From contig NC_034438.1 of the NCBI RefSeq assembly GCF_002078875.1, positions 14,945,791-15,009,790 of the forward strand: a stretch of 64,000 bases of DNA, in the 5' to 3' direction. The DNA comes from Numida meleagris. Lineage: Eukaryota; Chordata; Aves; Galliformes; Numididae. This document shows positions 1-12,600 of the stretch, piece by piece (position 1 is the first letter of the stretch; each line of letters begins with the position of its first letter). The notes beneath the pieces were generated by a model. That model made no database searches. It was given only the letters and a program-made list of their open reading frames with translations, and was not told the DNA's origin. The translations under genes and the position numbers were made by a program.

Positions 1-3000
1 GATGTGAAGGGGATAAGTACACTCGCAACATTATAGATTTGTGAAGTTTATTTGAATTATTTCTAAGTACAATATTACTACTTCATAGAACTCGTAACTA
101 CTCTATTACAAATACATAAACATATAGAAGATATTCCATTTTCTGTATACATCTTTCTGTTCAAGCAAAAAAAAAATAAAACAGTCAAAGGAGCACTGTA
201 TAAAATCAGAATGTAAAATAAGGCAAGTGTGATAAAAGCATTAGGCTCAGTACTTTTACTAGAAAAACAGAATTTGCTGTTAAGCTTCAGAGGAAACTCT
301 TTAACAAACATACTGCAAAAAGAGAAAAGATTAACTTAACCATGGCTAAGACATACTGCTTCCTTCAAGGCACTGTTGTAGAACTTTTAATGTCAACTTG
401 AAAATAATTCAGCAAGTCAGATGATGAAAATATTACCCTAATAATGAAAAAAAGAGTACAGTCTTTATTCTTTAAATGAAAGCATGAATAGATAAGCAAA
501 TCAGACAAAACTTCTTCATGGAAAAAGAAAACATTTTGGCTGAGATGGAGCAAACATTACGAGTTTGAAACCTTATATGATTCAACAACAAAAACAGGCT
601 CTATCAGTCACGAACAATAAATTTAGGCCATTTAAAGACAGCTTTAGTAAAATGTTGCAGATCTTGGAACTTTGGATTATTTTTTTCCATAAACAGTTCA
701 ATGTATTATATATGCATGTTTTGGCATAAGAAAATAAGGCTACAAAGCTATTTGAAACTAGTGGAAATAAGTTTCCAAGCATGTAACTTGAAGTTCTTCT
801 AATTTGAATTGTTCATCAGTCAGTATTCTTATACTTGGGTTTGGGATTGCTGTGGCTCTTATTTGGTGTCTTTGGCCAACATAGGAGGAACAGATCTACT
901 TCTCAAATGAAACAAAAGCACCAATTCCCTTGGAGGCACAGCAAGCAGAGCACACTGGAGGGAGGTAAAGATCAAAGTAATGTTTCAGCAGGCAGTTGGA
1001 GCAAAATTACTGCAGTCCTGAGAGGAGGAATTCACAATACATCTAAAATACATGCTTCCTTCAGGGTTCCCTGGTTCCAGTCTGCTTTCACTGCAGCCCT
1101 TTATTACTAACAACAACAAAGAAAAAAAAACCCACCACTGTTGATGCAACTCACTTACAGGTAGCCAAGACCTCATACCACAATTTTGAGATCAAGCAGG
1201 AATGCTCAATGAAGGCAGAAGTAAGTTGTATACAAAAAGCAACAGACTAGTAATATGTTTCAAACAAACAAACAATATAAAGAAGTATTTTAACCTGCAA
1301 AAATGTACTTGCTATAGCAAAAATGCTACTATAAGAAATTCATATAAAAACCTACAAACGTATTATTATTTTTTTTTTTGCTTTTAATAATGCATATGAA
1401 TCTAGGGCAAAATACAGTAAACACAGTACCTCAGCAAGGGAAATCTTTATCAGTGTTCAGCCCCTACAGTCTACCATTTCATGGTTGTATTCCTCCCGCT
1501 GTTTTTTATTTAGGCTGTAATTTAGAACTGTCAAACCTGCTAACTATATGCAATAAACAATTCTGATGTTTTCACTTATAGGAACAGTAAAACAGCTTTA
1601 ATTCCTTTCCTCTTATTTGTTTCCATTTTATTTTTCTATATACCTTTTCCTGTTTTCAAAGAGAAATGGCCGCTTAAGGAAATGCAATTCAGATTTTTTT
1701 TTTCCTTTCACTTTGTAAGGAATTCTCAAATACTGCCTGTCTTTTCCTTACATTTTTTTATAGAGAAAAATCCTTCAAAAGCCTACTTTCCCCTGTTCTA
1801 AAAAGAAATGCTCTTCTGATTTTTCTTTTGGATTAGCAAGCAAAGGCCACTAGTGCAATTAACTGTTTTTCCATTTTCAATTGCTGAATATATATTACAA
1901 CTAACTGGTACATTTGAAATTATAAAGTGCCATAAGTATGTGCAACAGAACTAGTGGTACTCAACATGCTTTACCTATTACCCTAGAAACTTTAGCTGCT
2001 CAAGTCCCTCACTGAACTCTGATTGCAGTTTGTCAAAGAACAATACCATACGCAAGTGGGAATACTAATTATACAATGTATGTTAAGAGGCATGTATGTA
2101 GATTACTGAAAATCTCTGTATTAACTGTAGTCACTGAACTGATTCTGCAGCTCTCGAGCTGCAGTAATTTGCTCAAGTAATTATTTCAATTATGTTTAAT
2201 ACGATACTGTATCCCTTTTCCTTCTTCCACCTGTTCTGAAATAACGCCAAAATATCTAATCTGCACAGCATTCAGCTTGTTGTCTATTTAGAATGTTCAG
2301 CCTATTTGGAAATAAAATATGGTATCTCAGCCATATAGGAGGACATCTCATGGAAATTAATCTCTTAAGTACCCAGAACATATTTTACTTCCTTCTAATT
2401 AAACGAAGCTGAGCAAAAAGTTAAAATTAAGACATTTTAATATTCACTGCAATTGCAAAACCACCGTTATTCTACATAGATCATGATAAATATTTCCCCT
2501 TGAACATCTCTTTGGTAAAAATGGCACTGACACAGTTGCTTTACCTGCCAGTAAAAGGCATTTTCTTTGGTGGAAATACATTTCTGATCTTGCAAGTCCA
2601 GTTTTAACAAGTATTCGAAATTCCCTTTTTGATAATGGTCCCTTTCTGTATTACCTATTCATTCAGTAAAGGCAAGGTTAATTTTGTCCTAAGCTGGAAC
2701 TAAACACAGTCATACAACAATATGAAATCTAAACAGAAAAACCTGCCTTTCAGCAGTAAAATGACAAACATCAGTCTTACAGACAGCAAGAGTCTAAATG
2801 CAGTATATCAGGATACATTATTTATAAGAAATGAGCCATTTCACAGCTACTTTAAAAGCATCTTATTTCTTGCAACTGTAGAAGAGCTTATAGAGAAGCA
2901 CAGTTGATAGCTGCATACTTCTTTAACTTTGTGACCATTTCCACTTCTGTAAGCTCAGCTTCCCTAATTAAAGAAGAAAAAACACATTTCCTTACCAAAT

Positions 3001-3561
3001 CAGTTCCATTATTTTGCCATATTTTTCCATATTTGTGTGAAATTAAGCTTTGTTCCAGCAGTTTATATTTTACAAAATATTTGAATGGTCCAGTTTGAGT
3101 TGCTTGAGTACATACTGAAACTCAATTTGGGAGTATGAATCCTTACTGATTCAGTATCTAAAATTACAGCCTGAAAGCCCAGGATTCAGATTCATCAACA
3201 ATCTTTCTGCATCTCAGCACCTACCCTGATATTCACAGAGATGTTTCATGATGTGGAACCAAACAATTAAAAGAGATTAATCTAAGTCCTATCTTAAAGC
3301 CTGCATAAGTGAACAGAACCACAATGACATCAGCATTCAGTTAGACAGCTTTGGACTCACTCTCTTGCTCAAATTAAGTCATTAATGACAATATATTACT
3401 TCATCTAAACAGTGATTCTATTACTGTTTTCACCAGATCAAAAAAAAACAAAAACAGAATGGAATGACAGTGGATTTTTTTTAAATTTATTCTTGTTATG
3501 ATACTAGGCTACTCAAAGAAAGAAATTAAGCTTTAGTATCTACATTTCATACTTTACTTAC
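1..3561. other. downstream of EMB stop: 3' UTR intron/exon or flank
   Basis: No coding exon is recognised. The sequence is AT-rich, and short open frames here look like chance. If the donor at 3561 is used, a terminal 3' UTR exon should lie here or beyond the left edge. Minus-strand AATAAA motifs exist (for example plus-strand TTTATT at 47-52), but I cannot place the polyadenylation site. Confidence 0.6.
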
Positions 3562-3577
3562 CTTTCTAGTAACCAGA

Positions 3578-3635
3578 TTAAATCCTTCTGTGCCTTGCAC
3601 TACTGTTTTCCACACCATTGCTTTCTTCTGATTTA
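3578..3635 (-). CDS. EMB: EMB coding exon 11: C-terminus and stop codon
   Basis: The acceptor TTTCTTGCAG is followed by KSEESNGVENSSARHRRI and TAA at 3580-3578. It matches the embigin K-S-x-x-SNG-x-EN-x-x-x-RHR tail. A strong donor (AAAG|GTAAGT) lies 16 nt past the stop, so the exon probably ends at 3562 and the rest of the 3' UTR lies on another exon further left. Confidence 0.85.
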
Positions 3636-6600
3636 CTGCAAGAAAGAGACGATAAGTTCCAAAACTGAATTCTGAAATGCAGGATGAGCACCATCATGCC
3701 TCCAGAATGCATCTAAGATGTACTTGGGTTTCTTACTTTGGCATGTAAGGTTGTATGAAAAAAAAGATTAAATATCACTAAAGTAACCGAAGTGGAAGTA
3801 AGGTCAACTCAATCGTCCTCAGAATCAACCCACAAACAATACATGAACACCATGAAAGTCGACATCCTCAAAACATGGACTGAAACACTCCTATCACTGC
3901 TTCTTTTGTCGTGCCTACAAGTAACTCTACTGTGTTCATCACAATCAAAACTTAACCTAGAATTGAATTAACTAGTATATATTTTTTTAAGCTAAGGAGT
4001 TATCTGAATACTATACTCCTACATAATACATTGTGGAATGTGACATTTTAATTATAACTTCATCAACCAAATTCAGCTATATATTAGACATCACTTGACA
4101 TAACAGACTAGAAGTGTTCACTTAGAGCCATTCTTTCTGGTACACAAATTTATCTTCAGAACCGTTGAAACATGCAGTGTTAGAATAATTTAAAACTGAT
4201 TTGGAAATACACAGGCAAGAAATACACAGTTTAATAGATTTTCCTTACATTTACCTAACAAGATAGAGAATTAAAGATCACACATTTGATCAAAATTATG
4301 ACATCACAAACATCCCCCATTCCATCAACCACGAAAACTTAATACTGCAGTACACTGCACTATGTTACAATCCTATTATAAGTATGCTGAAACTATATTA
4401 CAAGAATCATGGCTGTGCAAAGGCATTTATCTAATTTCAACCCAAGACATATCCCCAAACACTCAGCAGTATAACAGCATACTATATTTCCAAGACAAAT
4501 CCCCACTTCATGGTATAATTGAATTACAGCTTTAAAGCTGTTTTGATAAGGGGAAAAACACTAAGATGTATTTTCAGCTAGCATGAAAATAACAAACGGG
4601 AGAGTGAACACAGCACACAGAAACAAGGTCACTGCAGCAAGAAACTCAAGAAATGAAAGGCAGCAAGTACTCAGAAGGACAGGAAGGAAATCAAAATAGG
4701 AATATGTATGTAAAGGGAAAAGGAACTGCTAAGCTGCATCTTAAAGAAAAAAGGAAAAAGGCCAAGTAATTGGGCTTCAAGAGATGGAGGCAAGGAGTTG
4801 GTTTATGTCAACAAGCCTTTAAAAGCACATCTTCCTAAGGAAGGGTGAACCAGCATGGCTGCATCAACCCTCTAACAGTAGGACAGCAGCAGAAGTGCCT
4901 GCAGCTGCCCTTCTGACTTCTGCACCCAGGAAGCCCAAACCGTTAGCACAGCAAGGGGCCGCTCCTTAAGCGAGAATTACCAATGCAGCTGACAGCAGCA
5001 GCTCCCAGCCTCTAGCCTTACAGTGCACCTAGGACAATTAGGGCTTTGACCACACACAAATTAGAGACATTTGTATTGATGCTGACAGAACAAAAATGCG
5101 TAACAAAGATTTCCAAAGCCTCTTCTGGAAAGTTTCCACCTGAGAGTGTTTCTCTTGATAGAATGAGGACAGATGTGGTCTTAACAAAAGACAAGTAAAA
5201 ATATGTTCCAAACACCAAAGTTAAGTGCCAGTCAGAAAACCGCATTCTGCGCTCTGGAATTACATAGTCTTGGAGTAGGGGAACAAACTGTACATTCACA
5301 TTAATTAACTCTTACCAACTAAGATACAAAGATAAACACTTCTTATGCATACTATGTAAGTTTTGGTATATAAATTCCTTACTTACAGTTGCTCAATTTG
5401 GTCAAATTCTTTTTCATCTTCTGCATAACACAAAAAAGATTATGTAAGGTCTTAGTTAACTACGCACATTAGAAAAGTTATTCGTATTTTTAATTATATA
5501 ATTAATTCCATGCATTAACAAAAACAAATGCTATTTTATTAGCTTAATTTTCTTAAGTCTGTAATTATTCTGTTACTCTAACCAATGGAATTATCTACAA
5601 ATTTGTTAAATGTTCTTCTACCAAATTCTATTAGTGATTTTAATGCATATCATGTTATATATTACATACATACAAGCATATAGATAAAATACAGTATACA
5701 AATGCATAACAAAGATATAATACACATATATATCAAATCTTGCTTCATCTTGCACATCTAACTTGGCTCATCTATGTGCATTTGATTCACCAATCAGGAT
5801 TATTGAACTGATTTAGCGTCCACGTTTTTCCCTTTCTTCTCTTTCTCGATGGAAGTTTCTTCCATCAAAACTACTAGCAGTTACTTCCATTCCTAAGCAT
5901 TTCCTGTAACAGCTACAGCCTCCAAATTTACTTGTCTTGTAATGAGGAAAAAAATAATGACTGTACCAAACCTTTTATGGGAAGCTATTTCAATACAGAA
6001 AGCACTTCATAACTGAATTCAAGACTTGCAGACAAGATTTTAAAGTCTGAAGTACTTTCTTCCTGTAACACTGCATACTTTATCAGAATGTGTAGATATA
6101 AGAGTCACACAGATCTTGTATATGAAGTAGCACAGGTCACGTCAAACACTTAGCTGTAATTTTAATAGAAACCTTGAAAAGATTAAGAACCCTACCTCCA
6201 CGTTTCTCTTTCTTTTTCGAATAAAACTCAAAAATGAAAATTAGAGTTATTAAAATAACAACTTCAGCCACTATTGCTAGAAATGGCTTAAGTGGCACCA
6301 TGAGTGTCAAAACATTAAGCTTCAGCTTTCCTTTACTTTTCCCTAGTTCAAAAGCAGCTTCACACCAGTATACACCATCATCTTCTTTGGTGAGCTTCAG
6401 TATTTTCAGATGGGTTACACTAGGATCTGCTCTATCTATTATGTACTTGTCCAACATCAGGGAGTCATTAATGGCAATCTGAAAATAGAAAATTCATTAA
6501 GTTTTACAACTGCAATTAAAAATTGTTCAATCAAGTTATTACATTATCAACAATTATAAAATATCTACACATAGAGATGTAAAATAATAAGAGGAGGCAT

Positions 6601-9600
6601 TTAGTCTGCCTTCAAGTGAAGAATTTTCCTTCCCTGGCTAGTATTGGTTTCCTTTTCATTCAGAGCATGAAAATATGCACTATTAGGGAGCAAGTCACTT
6701 GACCTGCTTTAGCCAATTGAAAATGAAAGCTATCCTTGCCTTTACTGACTCTCCAGAAACAATCCTTTGGAGCTGGAATCCAATGCCCAGGTGCCACCAC
6801 AGCACAAAGTTTAAGGTTTCAGGGAGACTGAGCTGGGAATGCTGCTTTGCTGCAAAATAAGCCAGGACAGCCACCCGACTCAATGCTTCTCTCCAGTAGT
6901 ATGGAGGAAACTGATCTATTTACTTTCTCACTGCTCATAGAGCTTCCACCAGAAAAGGGCTAGAACAAAGTGGCTATACTTCTAAGGCTAATGAGGATCC
7001 TGAAAGGATGGAAACTGCTGATCTTGGTTTTCAAAAAAGGAGCTGAATTGAGTAGATACTTCAGCTCCTTCAGAACGAAGATACACCATAGTCTCCACCA
7101 CAGGAAGACTTACTTCAGAGGTCATACTGACCTTCCTCCAACAGGTCATATTGGCTAGGAAACAGAAAAATATTTGTAAAGATAAAAAGTAGGAATACAG
7201 GAGAAACAGATAAAAAAAGAAATACTTTTGTTTTCCCTCACATCTCCAAAACCTTACATGTATAAAAATCAGTCAATCAATAAATAAGCATCCTGCTATG
7301 ATAAAATTCTTTGCTATCAGATAGTAAGGTTTGAGAAATACAGTCACCACTAATATAGTTTTTTTTTTTAAATGTACTTCAAGACATAATATTTAATTGA
7401 CTCTCTTATTTGGACTACAGGGATAAGGCAGGGACTTTTTGTATAATGTTATTTTTCTATGTGAGAACATAAACACTACAACTCCATAATAATGAATATT
7501 TCTAAATTTTGCACAGGTGTTTTTTTCTTTTATTCTTTTTAAATCCCCTCTGAAATCAGCTACTTGCATCAACTTTGATGTAAATGCAGTTTGTGGAGTT
7601 TGAAGTGAGATGTCATTATACTTTAGAGCATGCCTGTACATTTTCGTCACACTGTTTTGCTTGGCCAACAGACTGGAACCTTACCTGTTCACTTCCATTG
7701 GTCATGTACCAGGTCCAAGCAATGGGAGTATAACTGTGACTTTTACAAATCAGTATAGCTGAGTCACCTTCATAACTGATGACAGGTTTTTCTCTTCCTT
7801 CAATCTCCGGTACTAAGAACAAGTAGGGAAAAGTTCATCAAGTGAAAGCTAAACGTTTATGCTACAGAATGATAATATGTAACTACTGTATGTATCTCTA
7901 GATCAATATTTCTAGTAGCCTATTCATTTTCTTTTCCTTTGAATAACATACATAGTTACATCATTTATGACATGACCTAATGAAGAGTCATTTCAGGCTG
8001 ATATTCTCTATACAGAATTTCGTTCTTAATTGCTGTATAATCTTTAAAGTTGCCAACTGATACTGAAAACTAGAGTTATATTCTGTACAGATTTCTACCC
8101 TTGTTCATTTCCTCTTTCCCTCCTTGTCAGCTGCGCTACATGCTTCATTTCTAATACACCAGAAAAACAAGTTTTTTTGCAATTTCACTCATTTTGCAAA
8201 AACCCAGTCAGATTCTATTCCAGATGTAATGCTACCACATAATGCTATCAAGGAAGTCCTGCATAGAAGTAATTTTGTTTATTTATTTTGTAATTAAGAC
8301 ATACTACAAATTTTGTAGTTTAAGTAGTTTAAGTATTTTCTTAGCTGAAGAAACAACTTTTGGATGTATGCCAGTAAAAAGGATTTTTGGTCCGAACTTG
8401 TTCAGAACATGGCCACAAGAAACAAAACATCAGATTCCTACTCTAGAACTATTCGACCCAGTTATTACAACTGCAACTATCCTGCAGCCTTATAAGAGCA
8501 GAGGCCCAAGAAGAACTGTTTAATACAGTAAGGCATAAAACAGACGTAGATCTGAGAAAATATATCACAATAGGCTGTTTCCCCTACCCTCTCATTTTCT
8601 TCATTCTGCAGGTGCTTACAAGTATGTTTTCCTCAGATCCATTTATTTTAAGGTATATTTCTTAAGTTTCATTTTTCTCTTCCAAGTACAGATCCAGTAC
8701 ATCTTTTAAATGGTTTCGATCACAGAAGAACAAACAGGCCAAGAATTTGCTTTCCGCAGTTGTGATAAAATATTCTGCATTCCTACCAAATTCTTCCTAT
8801 TCCTTCTTTTTCCTAGCCGAACAAATATTAATTGTCTCAAAGTTTACTTCTTGCAACTGTTCAAACTTAAAAATTTCAATTTCAAATTAATTTCTCAGAT
8901 ATTCTTAACAACACCACCACTCCAAAGCTTAGAGTTTGTTGCACAATTTAGCAATCCAACCTCATTAACAATGAGGTCTTCTCATTCCACTTGTATTTTT
9001 GTTTTAATCATTAATATGGTATACTTCAGAAGAGTAGTGTCAGAATACTTCTACCTCTGCCACTAACAGGTAAAATTTCACTAATATGTGCTACCACTTT
9101 CTAATTCAAGGAGGAAAAAAAAAAAGTTAAAAAAAGCCAAAGAACAAGAACATGAGAAATACAAAAAACATTGCACGCAGCACAACATACTTCTGCAGTA
9201 GTCAAAAAGACCTCAGACACGTTGATCAGTGTCAAAGCACAACTCTAGACATGTGACGACCTCAGACATGATTAAGGACAAGAATATCCATAATGCGTTC
9301 TGGCACCCAGCTCCATAACACAGTAATTAATACATGAATGCATGCAAGGAGGTGTACTTAGTCCTCTCTGTTTGTGGTTTTTTTTTTCCTCTGTAGGCAA
9401 AGCACCCAGAATTTTGGGATAAAATACTGCTGCTACAAACAAAAACAGCAAACTGTTGGAGATTAACAGGCAAGCGACCCTACTAGTATTTATACTGGAT
9501 TCCCACAGCAGTTTAAAGAACAGGGTTGTTTCACAGTGCACATACCCGGACAGCTGTTTAAGCAAGCAGAAACCCTGAACAAAGTGCAAGCATAAATGAA

Positions 9601-12600
9601 ACATATCCTTTGCTAATACAGCCACTATTACAACACCTCATACTAGTTTAAAATACCCATGAAGAATCTTCATCATGTTTAATAACTTGAATTTCCTATG
9701 AAGCTACTCAGAATGTTATGGTTTCCTTGCAGACTTCCATGAGAATTTAAATCCCAAGCCCACAGAGTTAAGCCAAGCTAGGAGCACGGCAGCAAGCTAT
9801 CAGAGTAAGTCAAAGCAGCAGTGACTTTAGCCACTGCATCTAGATCAACACATTACTCATCTCATGCAGTTTAAGAATTATTCCCACTACATTACTGACT
9901 GAAAGATTCAAGCATTTCTCTTTCCCATTTCCTTCACTCTTATATTTATCTTAATAAGTGCTAAGCCAGTAATTTTTTATGGCATCAGAAGTGGCAGGAC
10001 TGTGAAGCAATTTTCCTCATCTTCTTGTAAGAAATCAACCAGTCCTGTGCACGGTGTTCTGGAAAAGATTTCTTTTCTGTTGATTCACTCATTTGTTACT
10101 GAAATAGTTATTTTATACTTTAAAAAGAATAAGGCTTCCTTTTCCTTTTTTAAAATCTAAACACGCTTGGGTAGCCATCCACCAAGAAAAACATATGAGC
10201 ACTGTCAGAGATGGAAAGTCTAGGTAAACTAAAATTTTGTCCTTCCATTGTACTGCAATCTAAGTTTACCTTGCTGAAGGTTTGAAAGCAGGTATCAACA
10301 CCACTATTCAAGACTTGAAAATGCACAAATTTCCTGAAGTTATACGACCAGATACCCTGCTAAACAAAGCCAGCTTGAAAATTATAAAACCATCCTGGGG
10401 TTAGAAGAGAAGAGTTAGGGTTTTGTGTTCATACAGAATCCCTCCTAGTATGTACCATTCCAGGGAGCTTTCACTAATCACATGCTTGCCACACTCACTG
10501 CAAACTCTGGAGGGTGTGAAGAGAGAAGCGGAAGAAGTCCCACTTCAGCAACTTGTATTTGTTTCATTCCTATGTTTTCCCATTCAACTAGATTTCACCT
10601 ACTACTGCAAAGGGTGAAATCAGAGAAGACAAGTTTAAGTGCTCAGCTCCTCACCCACAGTGCTCAATGAAGCACATTCTAACTGTTTATATAAGGGCTG
10701 TTCTTACACTATATATAAGGGATGACACACTGAAGCATTAATTTGCTGTTTCAAAAAAAACAACTGAACTTGTTTAAGAACCTGCCTCCATTCTGCCAAT
10801 CATTGCTGCTCTCATAACACAAGTCACAGGCCAAACTTTCAAGTCATTGGTTCTACTTTACAAAAAAATATCTCAGACACTATCCAGAGTTTCTTTTTCC
10901 ACCCACTCGCTCCCCCTTAAGAAAGTGATGAACATTCACTTCTTCTGGATGAATGGGGAAGGAAGACAAAAATCAGTCCTCTACGGGGAGAGGAGCAGAA
11001 AAGTAGGCTTACATACTTTTGGCTGCTGCAAGTTTTGTTACAAAAGCTTTTAGTTTTGCTTCAAAACTTCCTCCCTCAATGCTACAGAAATTGCCTTTGA
11101 TAGTGATTCTCACTTAGCTTGACTTAGCAGCCACTTATCAAATTAAATTGCAATTTCTGTACTATCCAGGAGCTATTAACAATGGATTTCAGTGGTCAAC
11201 TTACCTTGTAAATGAAACACCACACTAAATTTTTCTTCACCTTTCACAGTACAAGTGTAACTTCCCAGTTTTCTGTTTTCTGAGATAGACAATCTTCAAA
11301 AGAAAAAAAAAATCACCATTTCGTTTGCATTTTCCTTTTTGTCCTGTATTTACTAGTGACTGCTAATTAGCATTATAAAGACGTACATTGTTGAAACAGT
11401 AAGATTCAGATTCAGTGCAATGTAGAATCATTAAAACATTTTAAGAAAACAGAAAAGCACACGAATAGCTAGGAATGTAAATACCACTCTAACTCTTGCT
11501 GCTCATAGGCACTTACACAAAACCAAGTATCTTTAAGCAGTATGACACAAAAGTTACCGAATTAGACAGAGTGTCATCATGTGAAATACATCCAACGTAG
11601 CATACACTGTATGAGATAACTTGTATTGTTTGCTTTCTTTAAAGCTTGTCCATCAGTAGGTTCGTATAGCTCCAACACAAAGCAATTTAGGAGTCTGAAT
11701 GCAGAGAGGATGCTGAACTCCATTTGTTTTATAGGTACTTTACATGGATTTCATTTGTGTATATGGAGTAGCAGAAAAGTGATAGACTAATGACATTATT
11801 CAATCATTAACATCATTAGTTTTGGGCTGTGTATATGTATGTGACAGTACATTAAAACCTGCAAGCAAAACAGTGAAGACAGCTACTTACTGGATGCTCC
11901 AGCTATTTTCAGTTTTATTGATGTGCTTGATTGTTTCATTTCCCCTCTTCCAAGTCACCTGAAGAATTTTCATGTAAGAATATTTATCAGCCAGTCTGCA
12001 TGACAGCTCAATAATAACTGCACTGCCCAAAGGGATGTTTTTTTTCACAGAAGAACCAGTTTCACCTAACAGAAGTAGAAAAATAGCACTTTTAAGAAAA
12101 AGCATCTTATTTCTTCATTCTATGAAAACAAGAGATTAAAACTATGCTAATTGCAAGAAGATACAGTGTGTTGTCGTTATACTTTCCAGTGTAAACAAAA
12201 CTACAATACCAGGTATTCAGCTTTTGACAAAATTTTATTATAATTGAGTTGCTATACATAACGACTGCAAAAGCATAGTCGCTCAATTCTACAGGTAGGC
12301 TTCCTAGAGGGATCACATACAGAAACATTCATTTACCTGTGCTTCTACATAGTTTAACCTGAAACAGAAATACATTAAGTGCTTAGTTCTCACAGAAGGT
12401 GGGATGGCAAGAGAGGAAACAATGTCTGCTCAGTCTAAAACTCCCTTTCAACTCCATATCTGATAATTTAAAAATCAGAATTTACTAACACTGGAATGAA
12501 TAAACGCTTCTTGGATTAAAATGCTTTTATAAGGATAAAGTTGTATTACTAACTTCAAAAAGAGTTAGACTTGTAAATATTTCTGAGTATCTACAAATTA

